Shown one piece after another: positions 35,165 through 45,665 of a stretch of DNA of 64,000 nt. Under the pieces are notes generated by a model that did no database searches, had not been told where the DNA came from, and saw only the letters and a program-made list of their open reading frames with translations. Location: assembly GCF_013377785.1 (NCBI RefSeq), contig NZ_JABXWT010000003.1, forward strand, positions 54,958 to 118,957. Reading direction: 5' to 3'. Position 1 is the stretch's first letter, and the number at the start of each line of letters is the position of its first letter. Source of the DNA: Ruegeria haliotis (GTDB taxonomy: Bacteria > Pseudomonadota > Alphaproteobacteria > Rhodobacterales > Rhodobacteraceae). The position numbers and the translations under genes were made by a program.

Positions 35165-35874
35165 CACAGGGCGCTTTCGCCCAGTTTTTCAACAAATTTC
35201 TGATGGGCTGCGCGTTCATCCTCGGTAATCCGGGATGGCAATGGATTTGCCCGTGGCGTCGGCCGCCACTCGTCTGCGCCACCCGCCCCTGTTGAACTCG
35301 TTGCGGACAGGGCGAAATCAGGTTGCCGACCACCTGTCAGCTCCAGATACACCTCGGCCAGTATTTCAGAGTCAAGCAAAGCGCCGTGCAGAACCCGGTT
35401 CGAGTTGTCGATATTGAAGCGGCGGCACAGCGCATCCAGTGACGCGGGCGAACCCGGGAACCTTTTGCGCGCGATGGCCAGTGTATCCAGTGCCTGATCC
35501 ATTGGGATCGGAGGCATCCCAAGCCAGCCCAGCTCGGCATTGAGGAATTTCATGTCGAATGACGCGTTGTGGATCACCAGTTTCGCATCGCCGACAAAGT
35601 CGCGAAACCCCTGCGCGATCTTGGCGAAGACCGGCTTGTCCTTCAATATGACCTGTCCCTTTTCGGGTGGGCGTGGTGGTTCAAGCAGATCAGGTCCAAT
35701 GCCGTGAACACCAAACGCCTCTTCGGGCATGGACCGCTGAGGATTGATGTAGACATGATAGGTTTCACCCGTGGCCACATGGTTCCACAGCTCGATCGCA
35801 CCGATCTCGACAATCCGGTCGCCGCTTTCGGGGTCAAAGCCTGTGGTTTCGGTATCAAGTACAATCTCACGCAT
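35152..35874 (-). CDS. dnaQ: DNA polymerase III epsilon subunit
   Basis: DnaQ is the 3'-5' proofreading exonuclease of the replicase. The 240-aa protein has Exo[12 protein letters not shown] (Asp7, Glu9), Exo[13 protein letters not shown] and Exo[20 protein letters not shown]. Its start overlaps coaE by 8 nt; a longer in-frame reading to 35928 lies inside coaE and is rejected. Confidence 0.97.
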   Translation of the reverse strand: MREIVLDTETTGFDPESGDRIVEIGAIELWNHVATGETYHVYINPQRSMPEEAFGVHGIGPDLLEPPRPPEKGQVILKDKPVFAKIAQGFRDFVGDAKLVIHNASFDMKFLNAELGWLGMPPIPMDQALDTLAIARKRFPGSPASLDALCRRFNIDNSNRVLHGALLDSEILAEVYLELTGGRQPDFALSATSSTGAGGADEWRPTPRANPLPSRITEDERAAHQKFVEKLGESALWTRA

Positions 35875-36460
35875 CTGCCATCCCCGCCCTGATCTGCCTG
35901 ACCACATCCTGCACCTGCGCGCGGGCATGGTCCAGTGTATCGGTGACGATCACAAAATCAGACCGCGCACATTTTTCGTCATTGGGCATCTGCTTGGCAC
36001 GTATCTGGTCAAACTGTGCTTCGCTCATCGTTCCACGCTCCATGACGCGGCGCTTTTGTTCCTCGGCCGAGGCTGAAACACAGACCACGGCGTCCATCAC
36101 CATATCCCCTCCGGTCTCAAAGAGCAGGGGAATGTCGAACACCAGAATGTCAGCGGTCGCGTTTTCGCGAAATCTGCTCCTGTCTGTCGCGACCAGCGGA
36201 TGCACAATGCTCTCTATGGTTCTCAGCACTGCCGGATCATTTGAAATGATCTGTTTCAGCGCGTCGCGACTAACCGCACCCCCTACGATGGCAGATGGAA
36301 ATGCTGCACCCATTGGTTTGACTGCCGCACCACCTTCAGAATAAAGCCGGTGCACCGCAGCGTCGGCATCCCAAAGCGCGCAGCCTTCGTCTGCGAACAT
36401 TTGCGTCGTCGTACTTTTACCCATGCCAATCGAGCCTGTCAGGCCAAGGGCGAAACTCAT
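35867..36460 (-). CDS. coaE: Dephospho-CoA kinase
   Basis: CoaE phosphorylates dephospho-CoA, the last step of coenzyme A synthesis. The 197-aa P-loop protein has [17 protein letters not shown], the [10 protein letters not shown] acidic site, and [13 protein letters not shown]. Overlaps aroE (ATGA) at its start and dnaQ at its end. Confidence 0.97.
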   Translation of the reverse strand: MSFALGLTGSIGMGKSTTTQMFADEGCALWDADAAVHRLYSEGGAAVKPMGAAFPSAIVGGAVSRDALKQIISNDPAVLRTIESIVHPLVATDRSRFRENATADILVFDIPLLFETGGDMVMDAVVCVSASAEEQKRRVMERGTMSEAQFDQIRAKQMPNDEKCARSDFVIVTDTLDHARAQVQDVVRQIRAGMADA

Positions 36461-37290
36461 GCCAAGGCCGCCGCGCGGGTTTCTGCATCCACCTCCGGAC
36501 GTACGCCAAACCAGCGCTCAAAACCCGGTACTGCCTGATGCAATAGCATACCCAAACCATCGACCGTGGTGCATCCTGCGTTTTCAGCCGTTTGCAACAA
36601 ATGGGTTTTCAACGGTGCATATACCAGATCAGTAACAACAGCACCCGGCTGCAACCCATCCAGCGGAACGCGCAATTCCGGTTGCCCCTGCATACCCAAA
36701 GAGGTCGTGTTGACCACCAGTTCCGCACTTTCGATCACATTTCCAGCCTGTACCCAATCCACCACGGTGATGCGCTGACCGAATTCCTCTTTCAGATGAT
36801 CGGCTCGGGCGCGCGTACGGTTGGTCAGCAGAATTTCAGGCACGCCTGCCTCGGCCAGCGCTTGCAAAACAGCTCGTGCGGCACCGCCAGCACCGAACAC
36901 AACGGCAGGACCATCCTTGGCATTCCAATCCGGCGCACCACTACGCAGGTTTTCCATGAAACCATATCCGTCGGTGTTATCCGCATGGATCGAGCCATCC
37001 TCGCGAAACACCAGCGTGTTTGCTGCCCCAATGACCGTCGCCCGGTCCGACACGTGATCAGCCAGACGCAACGCCGCTTCTTTATGCGGAACGGTCACGT
37101 TCGCCCCGACAAATCCAGCTTTGGGCAGCGCGCGCAGAACCGTTTCCAGATCCAATGGTGCGACGTCCATTGGAATGTAATGCCCCGGCAACGCATAGGT
37201 TTTCAGCCAATGACCATGCAGCTTGGGCGAACGGGAATGCCCGATGGGATGCCCGATCACCCCGGCCAGAGGAACCCGATAGTCCGTCAT
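36457..37290 (-). CDS. aroE: Shikimate dehydrogenase
   Basis: AroE reduces 3-dehydroshikimate with NADPH in aromatic amino acid synthesis. The 277-aa protein has HPIGHSRSPKLHGHWL (substrate site), ANVTVPHKEAALRLAD with the catalytic Lys, ANTLVFREDGSIHADNTDGYG and the Rossmann GAGGAARAVLQAL. The start overlaps the maf stop by 4 nt. Confidence 0.98.
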   Translation of the reverse strand: MTDYRVPLAGVIGHPIGHSRSPKLHGHWLKTYALPGHYIPMDVAPLDLETVLRALPKAGFVGANVTVPHKEAALRLADHVSDRATVIGAANTLVFREDGSIHADNTDGYGFMENLRSGAPDWNAKDGPAVVFGAGGAARAVLQALAEAGVPEILLTNRTRARADHLKEEFGQRITVVDWVQAGNVIESAELVVNTTSLGMQGQPELRVPLDGLQPGAVVTDLVYAPLKTHLLQTAENAGCTTVDGLGMLLHQAVPGFERWFGVRPEVDAETRAAALA

Positions 37291-37886
37291 TGATCGATCA
37301 CCCCTTTGACAGCCAGAAAGTTGAGCAGTTCTAACAACGGCATACCCAAAACGTTAAAATAGTCTCCGTCAATGGCAGCAAAAAGGCGCACACCTTCTTC
37401 TTCCAACTTGTAAGCCCCCACCGCGTAACGAATGCTATCCCAGTTCCGCGCTATATAGTCGCGCAGATATGCGTCCGAACTGGACCGCATCCGCAGGCGT
37501 ACCTGCCCGACATGTCGCCAGATCGGTTCGCCGTCTTGATAGATCACGGCTGCCGACAACAGCATGTGCCGCTTGCCGCGCAACGCCTTGAGCTGCGCCA
37601 GCGCATCCTCGGACGTTTCTGGCTTCGATAGCAGACGGCCTTCGAAATCCAGCACCTGATCACATCCCAGAACCATGGCGCCCGGGACTTTATCACTGAC
37701 CTTGCGAGCCTTCATTTCCGCCAGCGCATCCGCGATGTCGCGCGGAGACGCCTCTTCAGCCAAAAGCGCGCGTTTCATGGTATCCTCATCCACACGCGCA
37801 ACCTGAACGGAAAACGGCACGCCTGCGTTTTTCAGCAACTGCGCCCGAATGGCGGATCCCGAAGCAAGGACGATGGGGACAGACAT
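37287..37886 (-). CDS. maf: Maf family nucleotide pyrophosphatase
   Basis: Maf proteins hydrolyse non-canonical or canonical NTPs to monophosphates. The 199-aa protein starts IVLASGSAIRAQLLKNAG, has the metal site MVLGCDQVLDFEG and AVGAYKLEEEGVRLF. ATG 37886 follows a GGGG stretch; its start codon overlaps the first DnaA-box-like sequence (37886-37894), so the gene borders the predicted origin. First gene of the leftward maf-aroE-coaE-dnaQ operon. Confidence 0.93.
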   Translation of the reverse strand: MSVPIVLASGSAIRAQLLKNAGVPFSVQVARVDEDTMKRALLAEEASPRDIADALAEMKARKVSDKVPGAMVLGCDQVLDFEGRLLSKPETSEDALAQLKALRGKRHMLLSAAVIYQDGEPIWRHVGQVRLRMRSSSDAYLRDYIARNWDSIRYAVGAYKLEEEGVRLFAAIDGDYFNVLGMPLLELLNFLAVKGVIDQ

Positions 37887-38274
37887 GTGGACAACCCCGT
37901 GACAAATCGTTGAGTGTTCTTGGACGCTTTGTATGGTTTTCCGATTGACACGCAAGCCTTCGATTTTCGCGCAAAACTTCCCTGAGTCGTTCAAACTCTG
38001 TCCATTTGGGACAAGGATAACTGGTGATCGATGGATAACCCACATTTCCTTAGATACCCAACGGGTTATCCCCAGAAGGTATCAAGCGTATCTTCCTTAA
38101 GTATTTGATAAATATAATATATTTATCTTACCAACAGAATCCGCTTCTAAACCATGAATTTTGTCCACCTGGGGAAAACGCTTGGGTAAAAAAGTAATCC
38201 ACGGATTTTACTCACCCTACAAAACCATCTTCCTTTCTCTTTTCTTATTTTTTTATTAGGGAGAGTTCCGAGCA
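37886..38274. other. oriC: Predicted chromosomal replication origin (oriC)
   Basis: This gene-free, AT-rich stretch lies where the prevailing gene direction switches from leftward to rightward. DnaA-box-like 9-mers (consensus TTATCCACA) are: TTGTCCACA, minus, 37886-37894; TTATCCATC, minus, 38030-38038; TTATCCCCA, plus, 38066-38074; TTGTCCACC, plus, 38161-38169; TAATCCACG, plus, 38195-38203. An AT-only or nearly AT-only stretch (about 38096-38129, with AAATATAATATATTTAT) is a likely unwinding element. GANTC methylation sites occur at about 37984 and 38147. In the Roseobacter group the origin is near rho-mnmE-mnmG-parAB, and two parS sites are within 5.5 kb. dnaA is not here. Confidence 0.7.
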
Positions 38275-38289
38275 ATGCCCGGAGCCAAA

Positions 38290-38739
38290 ATGACCGATCT
38301 TCTTTTCACGCTGTACCCGTGGGTGAAGTCTTTGCACATCATGGCTGTAATCTCATGGATGGCTGGGTTGTTCTATTTGCCCCGTCTGTTCGTCTATCAT
38401 GTCGAAAAAGCGCAAGCGGTCGACGGAGCACAAGAGATCTTCTTTGAAATGGAAGACAAGCTGCTGCGCGTGATCATGCGCCCTGCGATGATCGTGGCCT
38501 GGGTCTGCGGGCTGATCATGGTCTTTACGCCCGGCATCGTCGGTTGGGACTGGAGCTGGCCCTGGGTCAAAGGTGCTGCTGTGATTGGCATGACCTGGTT
38601 CCATCACTGGCTGATGGCCCGGCGGAAGGATTTCGCAGAAGGGCGCAACACGCTCACAGGGCGCCAGTACCGCATGATGAATGAGGTTCCGACCATTTTG
38701 ATGGTGGTAATCGTTCTGGCGGTTATTTTGAAATTCTGA
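38290..38739 (+). CDS. hemJ: Protoporphyrinogen oxidase HemJ
   Basis: HemJ oxidises protoporphyrinogen IX in haem synthesis of many alphaproteobacteria and cyanobacteria. The 149-aa protein has four membrane helices and the family signature [23 protein letters not shown] with conserved His, and a C-terminal [16 protein letters not shown]. The ATG at 38290 has GGAG 5 nt away; an ATG five codons earlier (38275) is possible. It is the first rightward gene after the predicted origin. Confidence 0.93.
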   Translation: MTDLLFTLYPWVKSLHIMAVISWMAGLFYLPRLFVYHVEKAQAVDGAQEIFFEMEDKLLRVIMRPAMIVAWVCGLIMVFTPGIVGWDWSWPWVKGAAVIGMTWFHHWLMARRKDFAEGRNTLTGRQYRMMNEVPTILMVVIVLAVILKF

Positions 38740-38863
38740 GGCCTGTTTGACTCCGATCGCGTGGAGGCTTATGAAGGGCGAAACGCGCCCGTCCGGGTAC
38801 CGTATCTTCCAAATTGAAATTCCAGTCCGTGCCGTACCTCATACGGCCAAGGTTCGTATAATC

Positions 38864-40135
38864 ATGACAGCTGAAACCCTGAATCTGGCCGACCTCAAGG
38901 CCCAAAGCCCCAAAGACCTTCTGGCCATGGCCGAAGAGCTGGAGATCGAAAACGCCTCGACCATGCGTAAAGGCGAAATGATGTTCCAGATTCTGCGCGA
39001 ACGTGCAGATGAAGGCTGGACTGTCAGTGGCGATGGGGTGCTGGAAGTACTGCAAGACGGTTTTGGCTTTCTGCGCTCGCCCGAGGCGAACTATCTGCCG
39101 GGTCCGGACGATATTTATGTGTCCCCCGAGATGATCCGTCAGCACTCACTGCGCACAGGGGATACCGTTGATGGTGAGATCAAGGCCCCCGATGAAAGCG
39201 AGCGGTACTTTGCCCTGACCAAAGTGACCAAGATCAACTTTGAAGACCCGGAAAAAGCCAAGCACAAGATCGCCTTTGACAACCTGACACCGCTATACCC
39301 CGATGAACGTCTGAAGATGGAGGTCGAAGACCCCACCATCAAAGATAAATCGGCACGCGTGATCGATCTGGTTTCGCCAATTGGTAAAGGCCAGCGATCC
39401 CTGATCGTGGCGCCGCCGCGGACCGGTAAAACGGTGATCCTGCAAAACATTGCGAACTCGATCGAAAAGAACCACCCCGAGTGCTATCTGATCGTCCTGC
39501 TGATCGATGAACGCCCGGAAGAGGTGACCGACATGCAGCGCTCGGTTAAGGGTGAGGTTGTGTCCTCGACCTTCGACGAACCGGCGACGCGCCACGTGGC
39601 TGTATCCGAAATGGTTATCGAAAAAGCCAAGCGTTTGGTCGAGCATAAAAGAGATGTTGTTATTCTTCTCGATTCAATCACAAGACTTGGTAGAGCCTTT
39701 AACACTGTCGTTCCTTCATCAGGTAAAGTTCTGACCGGTGGTGTGGATGCCAACGCGCTGCAACGGCCCAAGCGTTTCTTTGGTGCTGCGCGAAATATCG
39801 AAGAGGGCGGCTCGCTGACCATCATCGCCACCGCGCTAATCGATACTGGCAGCCGGATGGACGAGGTGATCTTCGAAGAATTCAAAGGCACAGGTAACTC
39901 GGAAATTGTTCTGGATCGCAAGATCGCTGACAAGCGCGTGTTCCCGGCCATCGACATCCTCAAGTCCGGTACACGGAAAGAGGAGCTGCTGGTCGACAAG
40001 GGCGATCTGGCCAAAACCTTCGTTCTGCGCCGCATCCTCAACCCAATGGGCACAACCGACGCGATCGAGTTCCTGCTATCCAAGTTGAAGCAGACCAAGA
40101 CGAACGGTGAGTTCTTCGACTCGATGAATACCTGA
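38864..40135 (+). CDS. rho: Transcription termination factor Rho
   Basis: Rho is the hexameric RNA helicase that ends transcription. The 423-aa product has the N-terminal helix bundle ([20 protein letters not shown]), the cold-shock-like RNA site [26 protein letters not shown], Walker [12 protein letters not shown], Walker [13 protein letters not shown] and the R-loop region. The ATG at 38864 is followed by the family N-terminus; the 124-nt untranslated leader may carry autoregulation. A patch at about 39646-39732 is AT rich with rare codons (see findings). Confidence 0.98.
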   Translation: MTAETLNLADLKAQSPKDLLAMAEELEIENASTMRKGEMMFQILRERADEGWTVSGDGVLEVLQDGFGFLRSPEANYLPGPDDIYVSPEMIRQHSLRTGDTVDGEIKAPDESERYFALTKVTKINFEDPEKAKHKIAFDNLTPLYPDERLKMEVEDPTIKDKSARVIDLVSPIGKGQRSLIVAPPRTGKTVILQNIANSIEKNHPECYLIVLLIDERPEEVTDMQRSVKGEVVSSTFDEPATRHVAVSEMVIEKAKRLVEHKRDVVILLDSITRLGRAFNTVVPSSGKVLTGGVDANALQRPKRFFGAARNIEEGGSLTIIATALIDTGSRMDEVIFEEFKGTGNSEIVLDRKIADKRVFPAIDILKSGTRKEELLVDKGDLAKTFVLRRILNPMGTTDAIEFLLSKLKQTKTNGEFFDSMNT

Positions 40136-40166
40136 CACTGGTCTTACACCGACGCGAGGCCTTCGA

Positions 40167-41453
40167 ATGGATACGATATTCGCCTTGGCCAGTGCGCAAG
40201 GCAAAGCAGGAGTGGCGGTCATCCGCCTGTCCGGCCCGTTGGCGCATTCTGCCGCCGAAGGCCTGACAGGAGGAGAATTGCCACCCCGTGGAATGATCCT
40301 GCGAACCCTGCGTGACCGGGATGGCTCTCGGTTGGATGATGGGTTGGTCCTGACGTTCCAGGCGCCAGCGAGCTTTACCGGCGAAGACGTGGCAGAATTA
40401 CAGATTCACGGCAGTACCGCCTCGGTGAATGCGGTGTTGATGTGCCTGTCGGACACCGACGGTTTGCGTATTGCGGAACCCGGCGAGTTCACGCGCCGGG
40501 CTTTGGAAAACGGCAAGATGGATTTGACTCAGGTTGAAGGCCTGGCGGATCTGATTGACGCGGAAACCGAAGCGCAGCGTAAACAGGCGCAGACCATTCT
40601 GGCAGGGGAGTTGGGCGCGCTGGCCGAACGTTGGCGGCGTGATCTTATCCGGGCAGCATCCTTGCTGGAAGCTGTGATCGATTTTGCGGATGAAGACGTT
40701 CCGACAGATGTGACCCCTGAGGTTCAGCAGCTGGTGACCGCAGTCATGGGTGATCTCCGACGCGAAGCAGACGCCGTCAAAATTGCGGAACGGATTCGAA
40801 CCGGGTTCGAGGTAGCCATTATTGGCCTGCCCAATGCCGGAAAGTCGACGTTGCTGAATGCGTTGGCCGGGCGTGACGCAGCGATTACCTCGGAATATGC
40901 CGGAACCACGCGGGATGTGATCGAAGTTCGGATGGATCTGTCTGGCCTGCCAGTAACCTTGTTGGACACGGCTGGCTTGAGAGAGACTGAGGATTTCGTC
41001 GAGAACCTAGGAATTGAACTGGCCCGCAAACGGGCAGAAGCAGCGGACCTGCGTGTGTTTCTAGCGGATACACCCGGTGAATTAGGTGTTACGATGCAAG
41101 ACGGGGATATTCAGGTTTTTCCGAAAGCTGACCTTCGAGCTGAGTCAGAAGGTGGAATTTCCGGTAAGACTGGCCAGGGAATAGATACATTGATATCCCA
41201 GATATCGTGTGCCCTTGGTAATCGGTCCACAAGTTATGGTATTGCGACCCGAGAACGCCACCGCGTTGCGATTAACAAAGCCGCAGAAGCACTTGGTCAG
41301 GCAATAACGGTTCTGGAATCAGGTCCGGAATTGTATGATATAGCTGCAGAAGAACTAAGAACGGCAATCCGAGCGCTTGAATCTCTGGTTGGTAGAATAG
41401 ATGTAGAAAACCTGTTGGACGAGATTTTCTCCAGCTTCTGTCTCGGTAAGTAA
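40167..41453 (+). CDS. mnmE: tRNA modification GTPase MnmE
   Basis: MnmE with MnmG adds the carboxymethylaminomethyl group to U34 of tRNAs. The 428-aa protein has an N-terminal folate-binding region ([22 protein letters not shown]), G1 [14 protein letters not shown], the G2/G3 region [11 protein letters not shown]...[12 protein letters not shown] and the C-terminal CLGK whose Cys is catalytic. GAGG precedes the ATG. The gene ends 12 nt before the mnmG start, where a parS site sits. Confidence 0.98.
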   Translation: MDTIFALASAQGKAGVAVIRLSGPLAHSAAEGLTGGELPPRGMILRTLRDRDGSRLDDGLVLTFQAPASFTGEDVAELQIHGSTASVNAVLMCLSDTDGLRIAEPGEFTRRALENGKMDLTQVEGLADLIDAETEAQRKQAQTILAGELGALAERWRRDLIRAASLLEAVIDFADEDVPTDVTPEVQQLVTAVMGDLRREADAVKIAERIRTGFEVAIIGLPNAGKSTLLNALAGRDAAITSEYAGTTRDVIEVRMDLSGLPVTLLDTAGLRETEDFVENLGIELARKRAEAADLRVFLADTPGELGVTMQDGDIQVFPKADLRAESEGGISGKTGQGIDTLISQISCALGNRSTSYGIATRERHRVAINKAAEALGQAITVLESGPELYDIAAEELRTAIRALESLVGRIDVENLLDEIFSSFCLGK

Positions 41454-41457
41454 GGAG

Positions 41458-41473
41458 TGTTTCACGTGAAACA
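41458..41473. promoter_or_regulatory. parS: parS site 1
   Basis: Perfect copy of the conserved ParB-binding palindrome TGTTTCACGTGAAACA. It covers the mnmG start region; the likely GTG start codon (41466) is inside it. The ribosome site AAGGAG is directly upstream, so ParB bound here could affect mnmG translation or transcription. Confidence 0.97.
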
Positions 41474-43334
41474 TTCGAAATTTGATGTTGTCGTGATCGG
41501 GGCAGGCCATGCCGGAACCGAGGCTGCCCATGCCGCTGCGCGGATGGGCGCCACCACTGCGCTGGTGACACTGTCAGCCTCTGATATCGGAGTGATGTCG
41601 TGCAACCCGGCAATTGGTGGGTTGGGCAAAGGTCATCTGGTGCGAGAGATCGATGCCCTCGATGGTGTGATGGGCCGCGTTGCAGATCAGGCGGGCATCC
41701 AGTTCCGCCTATTGAATCGCCGCAAAGGGCCGGCGGTACAAGGGCCAAGGACACAAGCAGATCGGGCGCTATATCAGGCGGCGATGCAAAAAGAAATTCA
41801 AGCACAGCACGGCTTGTCAGTTGTCATTGGCGAAGTTGTTGACTTTCTGATGGCAGGGGATCGCGTTGCGGGAGTCAAACTTGGCGATGGGTCTGAGATC
41901 CCTGCCGGAGCAGTTATTCTCACCTCAGGTACTTTTCTGAGAGGCGTGATTCACATTGGGGATGTATCGCGCCCAGGTGGGCGTATGGGCGACCGGCCGT
42001 CTGTAAAACTGGCTGAACGGTTAGACAGCTACAATCTGCCTATGGCGCGGTTGAAAACCGGAACGCCGCCGCGTTTGGATGGCCGCACAATTGACTGGTC
42101 AGATCTGGAACGTCAGGATGGGGATGAGGATCCGACTCTCTTCTCATTCCTGTCGACATCCATCGTTGCGCCGCAGATTTCGTGCGGAATAACTCATACA
42201 AATGCGCGCACTCATGAGATTATCGAAAAAAATCTCTCCAAATCGGCTATGTATGGCGGTCATATTGATGGTGTTGGTCCAAGATACTGCCCTTCAATTG
42301 AAGACAAAATTGTACGTTTCGCGGATAAGGAGTCTCATCAGATTTTTCTGGAGCCCGAAGGCGTCAACGACCACACGATCTATCCAAACGGGATCTCAAC
42401 ATCCCTGCCGGAAGATGTTCAACTGGACTACGTAAGATCCATTAAGGGGCTAGAGAAGGCTGAAATACTTCAACCCGGTTATGCCATTGAATATGACTAT
42501 GTGGATCCGCGCGTGTTGACGGCATCTTTGTCGCTTCCTGAGGTGCCAGGACTATATCTTGCAGGGCAGATTAACGGAACTACAGGATACGAAGAGGCCG
42601 CAGCTCAGGGGATGGTCGCAGGGTTGAATGCAGCACTGCAGGTTCAAGACCGGAAACCGGCACATTTTACCCGCGCGGACAGCTATATTGGGGTCATGGT
42701 TGATGACCTGACGACACGTGGAGTGGCAGAACCCTACCGTATGTTTACGTCGCGCGCCGAATTTCGATTGTCTTTGCGGGCTGACAATGCGGATCAGCGC
42801 CTGACGCCAATTGGGTTGCAGCTGGGCTGTGTTGGCGAAAAGCGCCACGAGCATTTCGAAAGCAAGATGGACCTGCTCAACGCTGCAAAATCAACGCTGA
42901 CAATGAAGACCTATACACCGAAAGAGGTGCGGGCGGTGGGCATCAATATCAATCAAGATGGTAACAGGCGGGATGGTATGGCGATTTTGGCGTTTCCTGA
43001 CGTCTCCTTCGATGATCTGGTACCCTTGATTCCCGATCTTGAAGATGTTGAGGGTGATATCCGTTTGCAGGTCGAGCGGGACGCGCTTTATGCGAATTAC
43101 ATCGCCCGCCAGCAACGCGATGTAGAAGCGATGAAGCGGGACGAATCCTATGAAATCCCACGTGAATTCGATTACTTCGCCTTGGACGGCTTGTCCTCAG
43201 AGATGAAGCAGAAATTATCACAAGCAAAACCTGCCAATATCGCGCAGGCAAGCCGGGTAGAAGGTGTTACACCGGCCGCTTTGACATTGGTTTTGGCGAA
43301 ACTGCGCCGTGATCAAAGAGCTCGTCAGGCATGA
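41466..43334 (+). CDS. mnmG: tRNA modification enzyme MnmG (GidA)
   Basis: MnmG is the FAD subunit of the MnmEG complex. The 622-aa protein starts [17 protein letters not shown], has the family signatures [22 protein letters not shown] and [20 protein letters not shown], and the C-terminal GidA-associated helical domain ([18 protein letters not shown]). GTG 41466 is chosen because AAGGAG lies 8 nt upstream; GTG 41457 would overlap that ribosome site. The stop overlaps the rsmG ATG. Confidence 0.98.
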   Translation: MKHSKFDVVVIGAGHAGTEAAHAAARMGATTALVTLSASDIGVMSCNPAIGGLGKGHLVREIDALDGVMGRVADQAGIQFRLLNRRKGPAVQGPRTQADRALYQAAMQKEIQAQHGLSVVIGEVVDFLMAGDRVAGVKLGDGSEIPAGAVILTSGTFLRGVIHIGDVSRPGGRMGDRPSVKLAERLDSYNLPMARLKTGTPPRLDGRTIDWSDLERQDGDEDPTLFSFLSTSIVAPQISCGITHTNARTHEIIEKNLSKSAMYGGHIDGVGPRYCPSIEDKIVRFADKESHQIFLEPEGVNDHTIYPNGISTSLPEDVQLDYVRSIKGLEKAEILQPGYAIEYDYVDPRVLTASLSLPEVPGLYLAGQINGTTGYEEAAAQGMVAGLNAALQVQDRKPAHFTRADSYIGVMVDDLTTRGVAEPYRMFTSRAEFRLSLRADNADQRLTPIGLQLGCVGEKRHEHFESKMDLLNAAKSTLTMKTYTPKEVRAVGININQDGNRRDGMAILAFPDVSFDDLVPLIPDLEDVEGDIRLQVERDALYANYIARQQRDVEAMKRDESYEIPREFDYFALDGLSSEMKQKLSQAKPANIAQASRVEGVTPAALTLVLAKLRRDQRARQA

Positions 43335-43951
43335 ATGCTGATAGTGATATTTTCGCTGGGCTGGATGTTTCACGTGAAACATTCACACGCCTGACTACAT
43401 ATGTGGAAATGGTCGAACGCTGGAATCCTAAGATTAATCTGGTGTCCCGAAACAGCCTGAAAGAAATATGGACCCGCCATATTCTGGATTCCGTACAGGT
43501 TTACCGATGCGCTGACACGTTCAGAAGCTGGGTCGATCTGGGAAGCGGAGGAGGGTTTCCGGGTATGGTCTGTGCAATCATGGCTGTTGAGACATCTCCG
43601 GATTCCAAATTCACCTTTATCGAGAGCGATCAGCGCAAATCAGCGTTCTTGCGCAACGTTGCACGCGAGTGTGGGGTCACATGCAGTGTTTTACCAAAGC
43701 GAATCGAAGCCGTTGATCCAATGGGCGCGGACGTTCTTTCAGCTCGGGCTTTGGCAGATTTAAGCCTGTTATTGTCCTTCTGTGACAGGCATTTGGCCAA
43801 GGATGGCACGGCTTTGTTGCTGAAAGGCGCAAGCTGGAAAAAAGAACTGGCGGATGCGCGCCAGGAATGGAAGTTTGATGCTGAGCCGATTACAAGTCTA
43901 ACGGAACCCCAGGCCGTAATCCTTAAGATCAAAGGAGTATCACGTGGTTGA
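43331..43951 (+). CDS. rsmG: 16S rRNA m7G527 methyltransferase RsmG (GidB)
   Basis: RsmG methylates G527 of 16S rRNA; loss gives low-level streptomycin resistance. The 206-aa SAM-dependent enzyme has [28 protein letters not shown], the SAM loop [12 protein letters not shown] and [11 protein letters not shown]. The early VSRETF codons are the second parS site. It overlaps mnmG by 4 nt and parA by 8 nt. Confidence 0.97.
   Translation: MNADSDIFAGLDVSRETFTRLTTYVEMVERWNPKINLVSRNSLKEIWTRHILDSVQVYRCADTFRSWVDLGSGGGFPGMVCAIMAVETSPDSKFTFIESDQRKSAFLRNVARECGVTCSVLPKRIEAVDPMGADVLSARALADLSLLLSFCDRHLAKDGTALLLKGASWKKELADARQEWKFDAEPITSLTEPQAVILKIKGVSRG
43366..43381. promoter_or_regulatory. parS: parS site 2
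   Basis: A second perfect TGTTTCACGTGAAACA palindrome, inside the rsmG coding sequence 35 nt after its ATG. It codes part of DVSRETF. A parS copy in gidB is a recurring feature of bacterial origin regions. Confidence 0.97.
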
Positions 43952-44747
43952 TCTGTCTCGTCCCTCAGGGCCCCGGATAATTGCGGTAGCCAATCAAAAG
44001 GGCGGGGTTGGAAAGACCACAACGGCGATCAATCTGGCAGCGGGACTGGCGGAAGCCGGTTGCAAGGTGCTGGTCGTGGATTTGGATCCACAGGGGAATG
44101 CGTCAACAGGTCTTGGGGTAGAGGACAGGGATTGGACCACCTATGATCTGATCCTGGATGACGCGCCGCTTGAGGCTGTCGTGCAGGAATCCGAAATCGA
44201 CGGGCTTTTTGTTGTTCCAGCGACGGTTGATCTGAGTTCGGCAGATATCGAGTTGATTTCAAATGAAAAACGCAGCTATTTGCTGCATGACGCATTGCGA
44301 CAGACGGCTATTGATCAATACAACCTCGATTTCGTCCTGATCGACTGCCCACCTTCACTGAACTTGCTTACCGTAAACGCCATGGTCGCGGCGCATTCGG
44401 TTCTGGTGCCATTGCAAAGTGAATTTTTCGCGCTGGAAGGATTGTCACAACTGATGCTGACAATTCGAGAGGTGCGGCAAACGGCAAATCCGGAACTCAG
44501 AATCGAAGGTGTTGTGTTGACCATGTATGACAACCGCAACAACTTGTCCCGTCAGGTTGAAAAGGATGCGCGTGACAATCTGGGTGAGATGGTTTTTAAG
44601 ACCAAAATACCCAGAAACGTGCGGGTCAGCGAAGCGCCATCCTATGCGTTGCCGGTTTTGCAATATGACTCGGGCTCGCTAGGCGCGATGGCCTATCGGC
44701 ATTTGGCCCGTGAGATCATGCACAAGAATGACAAAGTCGCCGCCTGA
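43944..44747 (+). CDS. parA: Chromosome partitioning ATPase ParA
   Basis: ParA is the Walker-type ATPase that pulls ParB-parS complexes apart after replication. The 267-aa protein has the deviant P loop KGGVGKTTTAINL with the signature Lys, VLVVDLDPQGNAST and LIDCPPSLNLLTVNA. GTG start with AAAGGAG upstream, overlapping rsmG by 8 nt. This is the chromosomal type (Soj), not a plasmid RepA. Confidence 0.98.
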   Translation: MVDLSRPSGPRIIAVANQKGGVGKTTTAINLAAGLAEAGCKVLVVDLDPQGNASTGLGVEDRDWTTYDLILDDAPLEAVVQESEIDGLFVVPATVDLSSADIELISNEKRSYLLHDALRQTAIDQYNLDFVLIDCPPSLNLLTVNAMVAAHSVLVPLQSEFFALEGLSQLMLTIREVRQTANPELRIEGVVLTMYDNRNNLSRQVEKDARDNLGEMVFKTKIPRNVRVSEAPSYALPVLQYDSGSLGAMAYRHLAREIMHKNDKVAA

Positions 44748-44768
44748 GCGGCAAGTGAGGAGGGCGAC

Positions 44769-45665
44769 GTGAGCGCCAAAAAAGCAAAACCAAGGGGCCT
44801 GGGACGCGGACTGTCCGCGTTGATGGCCGATGTCACGCCCGAGGCCGAGGGCCGCGCGCCAACGCATTCTCGGCGGCCGGATCTGAATGTGCCAATCGAG
44901 AAGCTGCACGCCAATCCCAACCAACCTCGCCGGACCTTTATGCCCGAGCAGTTGGATGAGCTGGCCGCGTCGGTCAAGGAAAAGGGCATTATTCAGCCCT
45001 TGATCGTCCGCGCAGTGGGCGAAAATGAGTATGAGATCGTCGCTGGTGAGCGACGCTGGCGTGCTGCGCAGATGGCGCAACTGCATGAAATTCCAGTGAT
45101 AGTGCGCGAATTCGATGACACCGAAGTTCTCGAAGTTGCGATCATTGAAAACATCCAGCGGGCCGATCTGAACGCTGTGGAAGAGGCTGCGGGATACAAG
45201 CAGCTGATGGATCGTTTTGGCCATACACAGGAAAAACTGGCCGAAGCTTTGGGTAAAAGCCGCAGCCATATTGCCAATCTACTGCGTCTTCTGTCGCTGC
45301 CGATGGATGTGCAGACACTGGTGATCGAAGGCAAGCTATCTGCTGGCCATGCACGGGCGCTGATCACAGCAGAAAACCCGTCTGAACTGGCGAAAGTCAT
45401 CGTCCGTGATGGCCTGTCGGTGCGTGCGACTGAGGCTTTGGTAAAAAAGCAGCAACAAGGTGATGCGGATCGCCCTGCGCCGCGATCCAGAAATCTGGAT
45501 GCGGGCAAGGATGCAGATACGCGGGCTTTGGAAAAGGACTTGTCAGCAATTTTGGCAATGAAGGTGTCGATCAACCACAAAGCGGGGACGGAGACAGGGC
45601 AGGTGATGCTGACCTACGAAAACCTGGACCAGCTGGATGATCTTTGCGCCAAACTCAGCCGTTAG
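44769..45665 (+). CDS. parB: Chromosome partitioning protein ParB
   Basis: ParB is the CTP-dependent clamp that loads at parS. The 298-aa protein has the CTP-binding motif region LDELAASVKEKGIIQPLIVRAVG ... GERRWRAAQ (GERRxRA box), the ENIQRADLNAVEEA segment, the helix-turn-helix TQEKLAEALGKSRSHIANLLRLL and a C-terminal dimer domain. GAGGAGGG precedes a GTG start. Its last 11 nt overlap ybaN on the other strand. Confidence 0.98.
   Translation: MSAKKAKPRGLGRGLSALMADVTPEAEGRAPTHSRRPDLNVPIEKLHANPNQPRRTFMPEQLDELAASVKEKGIIQPLIVRAVGENEYEIVAGERRWRAAQMAQLHEIPVIVREFDDTEVLEVAIIENIQRADLNAVEEAAGYKQLMDRFGHTQEKLAEALGKSRSHIANLLRLLSLPMDVQTLVIEGKLSAGHARALITAENPSELAKVIVRDGLSVRATEALVKKQQQGDADRPAPRSRNLDAGKDADTRALEKDLSAILAMKVSINHKAGTETGQVMLTYENLDQLDDLCAKLSR

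Noticed and set aside
43944-45665. Plasmid-type repABC partition locus
   Set aside because: ParA/ParB are in the mnmG-rsmG context with chromosomal parS, and there is no repC.
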